NCBI RefSeq assembly: GCF_040564635.1
Contig: NZ_CP159837.1
Location: forward strand, 1 to 35,800
Source: Planktothricoides raciborskii GIHE-MW2
GTDB taxonomy: Bacteria; Cyanobacteriota; Cyanobacteriia; Cyanobacteriales; Laspinemataceae
Length of the DNA stretch: 35,800 nucleotides
Reading direction: 5' to 3'
Each line of letters starts with the position of its first letter. The stretch's first letter is position 1. Shown here in pieces: positions 33,501 through 35,800 of this stretch. The notes under the pieces are model-generated. The model had not been told where the DNA came from, ran no database searches, and saw only the letters and a program-made list of their open reading frames with translations. Made by a program: the position numbers and the translations under genes.

Positions 33501-35800
33501 ACCGGATCGCTAAAGCTAATACTGCCGACATTTGCCGTCCCAGTCCCATCACTCCGACCAATAGTAATACTGCTAAATCCATCAGATAAATTAGCAATTT
33601 CGGCGGCAGAAAGGTTAAACGTTCCTGTTTCCCCACCTAAAGCAATTGTGGTGTTATTATTTAATGGTTTTAGAATGATATTACCGGGACTGCTTAAGGA
33701 ATTGTTCAGGGCGATCGCATCCCCAGTCAAAGTAATATCAGTTGCCGCATTAATCACTCCACTGTTAGAAATTTCCCCATTATTTGCGGTGGCATTTAAA
33801 CTGCCACCACTGGTGACTGAATTATTCAGGGCGATCTCCTTCCCAGTCAAAGTAATATCTGACCCAGCCGTAATATTTCCACTGGTAGAAATACCGCCAG
33901 TCGTTGCCGTCACATTTAACCCACCACCGACACTAGAAGCGGCTAAATTAACTGCGCTAGAATTGGCGATCGCTGCATCAGCCCCACTGCCATTCGTATT
34001 AACAGTAATTGTTCCCGGATTAGCCAGTTTGTCTAAAGTAATATCAGCCCCAATTGCTGAAGTAGTAAAACTGCTATTTCCCCCAACTGTAACCGTGCCA
34101 CTACTCGTAATATTGCCCGTAGTTGCGGTGACATTTAAATTACCGCCTACGGTAGAAGTTGCTAAGTTTACCGCTGTAGGATTGGCGAGATTTGCATCAC
34201 CACCTGCCCCCGTAGTATTCATACTAATGCTTCCGGTTCCTGACAACTGGTCAAGGGTAATATCCGCATCAGTTTGGGAAGTGGTAAAAGTTCGATTTCC
34301 GCCCACGGTTACAGTGCCACTATCGGTAATATTGCCAGTAGTTGCCGTCACATTTAACCCACCACCGACGCTAGAAGCGGCTAAATTAACTGCGGTAGAA
34401 TTGGCGATCGTTGCATCAGCCCCACTGCCATTCGTATTAACAGTAATTGTTCCCGGATTAGCCAGTTTGTCTAAAGTAATATCAGCCCCACTTGCTGAAG
34501 TAGTAAAACTGCTATTTCCCCCAACTGTCACAGTGCCACTACTCGTAATATTGCCCGTAGTTGCGGTGACATTTAAATTACCGCCTACCTGAGAAGCGGC
34601 TAAATTAACTGCGGTAGAATTCGTGACAGTGGCATTGCCATTACTGCCCGTTGTATTGACACTAATTGAACCTGTTGAGGACAACTGATCTAAAGTAATA
34701 GTGGCATCAGGTTCCGTGGTAGTAAACGTGCTATTTCCTGCCACTGATACCACCCCACTATCCGTAATATTCCCACTGGCTGTAATGCCTAAGTTTCCGG
34801 GGATATTCACGGCACCTAAGTCAAGGGCTTGACCATTGTTAATAAACAGATTGCCTGAAATATTACTAATGGTGACATTGGGAACATTTGTCATTAAAGG
34901 ATTTAGTGATTCACCTACATTCCCGGATATATTTAAAATTAAATTTCCCGTACCGCCAATTGTGACATCTGTCCCAGTTCCAGGACTGGTAATGCTACCA
35001 TTATTCAGAGTTAAAATGCCATTGTTACGCAGAATCATGGGGTTATTAAAGGTTAACTGGCCGCCGTTTAAAGTCACGTCAAAAGTTTTGGGACTAAAAT
35101 CCACTAGACCGGCAGTATTAATCGTTCCAGTACCATTACTGCGTCCAATAGTGAGACTGCTAAAACCATTAATTAACTCGAAATCTGTGCTGGTTAAATC
35201 TAAAGATCCAGCCCCAGCATCTGCCGTTCCTCCCAGGGCAATATTTTGACTGACGGTACTCGGTTGCAGAGTTAGAGAACCCGTGCCAGAAATGGTACTA
35301 TTGACATCAATTTCATCGGCAATTAAAGTTAGAGGATTGCCTTGTGCATTTAATTGATCTGTAACCGTAATCGTGCCAGTTCCCGCTTGAATTGTTGTGG
35401 GACTGCCTATGGTGGCAACTGCCGAATGTCCCCCCATATTAATTTTGCCTGTGCCGTCAGAACGGCCAATTTTAATGGAGTTGAACCCAGCAGCTTGGAT
35501 GGCGTTAAATGGGTCGAGTCCGAGACACAATGTAGTACCGGAACACATATAATCATCGGTAATTTCAATGGTGCGATCGCTCGTACCGGGTTCGACGATC
35601 AGACTATCGGTTCCTGGTTGACTGGCAGATATTGTTCCATCAATACTGAGTTGATCGGCGGTAAAAGTAACAGACCCTATAGTGATTCCACCAGAATAAA
35701 ATAGGAACTCAATTGAGCCAGATCCGGCATTGATATTGCCCTTGACGGTGGCATTTGTCCCAGCCGCAAAGAAATCTCCCCCATTGGTAGAGATATTGCC
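30548..35800 (-). CDS. Second haemagglutinin-like CHAT exoprotein, 5' end beyond the window
   Basis: This is a paralogue of the gene at 21755. The frame contains a Met codon at 35548 but remains open to the window edge. The upstream residues (for example GNINAGSGSIEFLFYSGGI, then QLSIDGTISAS) are ordinary haemagglutinin beta-helix, so 35548 is not the start and the N-terminal signal and TPS domain must lie outside. The visible part is beta-helix, then a pre-linker block shared with the paralogue (LLDPENDIQVGFINAQGG), then a Pro/Thr/Ser/Ala-rich linker with PGTSPTT repeats, then CHAT. The dyad is intact: His codon 31022-31024 in LATHGEF and Cys codon 30893-30895 in LSACQTA. The 3' end is almost identical in DNA to that of the first gene. 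Export as a TpsA protein is inferred from the paralogue. Confidence 0.88.
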   Translation of the reverse strand, partial: GNISTNGGDFFAAGTNATVKGNINAGSGSIEFLFYSGGITIGSVTFTADQLSIDGTISASQPGTDSLIVEPGTSDRTIEITDDYMCSGTTLCLGLDPFNAIQAAGFNSIKIGRSDGTGKINMGGHSAVATIGSPTTIQAGTGTITVTDQLNAQGNPLTLIADEIDVNSTISGTGSLTLQPSTVSQNIALGGTADAGAGSLDLTSTDFELINGFSSLTIGRSNGTGTINTAGLVDFSPKTFDVTLNGGQLTFNNPMILRNNGILTLNNGSITSPGTGTDVTIGGTGNLILNISGNVGESLNPLMTNVPNVTISNISGNLFINNGQALDLGAVNIPGNLGITASGNITDSGVVSVAGNSTFTTTEPDATITLDQLSSTGSISVNTTGSNGNATVTNSTAVNLAASQVGGNLNVTATTGNITSSGTVTVGGNSSFTTSASGADITLDKLANPGTITVNTNGSGADATIANSTAVNLAASSVGGGLNVTATTGNITDSGTVTVGGNRTFTTSQTDADITLDQLSGTGSISMNTTGAGGDANLANPTAVNLATSTVGGNLNVTATTGNITSSGTVTVGGNSSFTTSAIGADITLDKLANPGTITVNTNGSGADAAIANSSAVNLAASSVGGGLNVTATTGGISTSGNITAGSDITLTGKEIALNNSVTSGGSLNATANNGEISNSGVINAATDITLTGDAIALNNSLSSPGNIILKPLNNNTTIALGGETGTFNLSAAEIANLSDGFSSITIGRSDGTGTANVGSISFSDPVKIQSGTGELTVNGDITGTDNASVTLNSSNIALNAGINTNSQNITIGGNTIIGSNITLDTGTGTGNIAFNGTVDGNQDLTLNAGTGSVSFAGAVGATTALNTLTVNSGISSGITATANNIAIAGDVLSNGADVTLTAENQLTTNNITTSGGAINLTNNNGDVTSANLNSSNPSGAGGGITVNSSTGVATTGNLTSTGTTGGNITVQALTSITTGDINSSGTVGNGGNVLLDPENDIQVGFINAQGGASGIGGNVNIITGKFFRAIKTFTDQNGQVASISTAGGTGGGNITLTHDGGNQNTPFVVGNASINGTAGVINTGASTMPSGSSFPGPTQQGNIQLITAEPPVTPEPGTTPTTPGTSPTTPGTSPTTPGTSPTTPGTSTGQPGLPVAAAPTDNAMVSPQLDSEPTPTNARIPVAPANPAVTGPLAIQVPAIAPETPVAPGAIAPEPAAVPSATPASATPATQAGTAVSSPVISESSSVTPVSTEISTPSTPPAPPPEVPVASSISVAVPGSVAENGGDRVLSSTSQVLLPQETTAIATNLETASATELKPENIRDRQLEAILGDQTEDSAMFDFGVAEIEAIFTQAFQIHLELSEVIRSLGIREAQTIIRRIDAETGVKPALLYVRFSPTSIEGTTDNDPLELLFVAPDGRPSRKVLSVTRGEVIATAENLNTYITAPRYRRRTSYLEPAQQLHQWLIAPVQKELDNHAIQNLVLIMDSGLRSLPVAALHDGEHFLVEKYSLGMMPSLSLTDPRYRSIQNTSVLAMGASQFSDLNPLPAVPAEVQTITQLRQGSFFLNEEFTLNNIQQQYAEKQPPIVHLATHGEFEPGDISHSYIQLWDQKLRLNDIRQLGFQDPAVELLVLSACQTAVGNEQAELGFAGMAVKAGVKTALASLWYVSDEGTFGLMTEFYKALETAPIKAEAIRQAQLSMINGNVEVVDGQLRGSRGSYPLPEALQNVENQKLTHPYYWSAFTLIGSPW
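32358..32441 (-). repeat. 21-bp linker repeat (PGTSPTT) in the second CHAT gene
   Basis: Four 21-bp units encode Pro/Gly/Thr/Ser heptapeptides at the same position as the TPPATVV repeats of the paralogue. Unit length is shared with the first gene but sequence is not, so the two arrays arose separately. Confidence 0.93.
33903..34588 (-). repeat. Near-identical 248-bp repeats 438 bp apart in the second CHAT gene
   Basis: 33903-34150 and 34341-34588 match almost base for base, at an offset of 438 bp (146 residues). They encode beta-helix coils of the type TVGGNSSFTT, then ADITLDKLANPGTITVNTNG. The intervening part is a more diverged copy of the same repeat. Confidence 0.9.

Noticed and set aside
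33102..34592. A 496-codon plus-strand open frame opposite the second CHAT gene
   Set aside because: It is the antisense shadow of beta-helix repeats; hydrophobic LPPLV-type strings arise from complement of Asn/Gly/Thr codons. Similar shadows occur at 24132-25541.
35546..35548. ATG at 35548 as start of the second CHAT gene
   Set aside because: The same frame continues upstream to the window edge with typical haemagglutinin coils, so this Met is internal.

Overview
The window comes from a cyanobacterium, most likely a filamentous Oscillatoriales-type species. The evidence is: many copies of the HIP1 octamer GCGATCGC (for example 1397-1404 at the end of dnaA), cyanobacterial gene families (DUF3110, DevC, a long TamB/TIC236-like protein), heptanucleotide short tandem repeats between genes, and very large haemagglutinin-type exoproteins carrying CHAT domains. 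The exact genus cannot be read from the sequence alone.

Layout. 1-2957: dnaA, a probable replication origin with DnaA boxes, and dnaN, all read rightward. 2958-6570: a hairpin plus 9-bp tandem repeat, then three leftward housekeeping genes (ilvH, a CPA2 cation/proton antiporter, a nitrilase-family amidase). 6728-6845: a promoter and a tRNA-Pro(UGG). 7159-12497: rightward genes for a DUF389 membrane protein, a B12-binding radical SAM protein tightly followed by a 2'-5' RNA ligase-type phosphoesterase, then panB tightly followed by a lone DevC-type permease. 12498-15035: murQ and a DUF3110 gene embedded in three composite low-complexity repeat tracts. 15036-21539: a 2167-residue TamB/TIC236-like protein. 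21755-35800: two leftward paralogous giant genes, each ending in a CHAT (caspase-like) domain behind a filamentous-haemagglutinin beta-helix. The first is complete, with a signal peptide and TPS secretion domain. The second runs off the right edge of the window with its frame still open.

How the parts relate. dnaA/oriC/dnaN form a replication initiation module. TamB is an envelope protein of the Omp85 assembly pathway. The two CHAT exoproteins look like type Vb (two-partner) secretion substrates with a protease-like tip; no TpsB transporter is visible here. A family of palindromic elements built on AGAAACC(C/G)GGTTTCT sits directly 3' of both CHAT genes, including an exact 100-bp-period array of four units between them, and after the RNA ligase gene.

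The strongest candidates for something under-described are the tandem exported haemagglutinin-CHAT proteins (conserved tip, divergent body), the 100-bp palindromic array, the 11-bp-phased DnaA-box-like array in the origin, and the G-quadruplex-type repeats abutting the tamB start codon.
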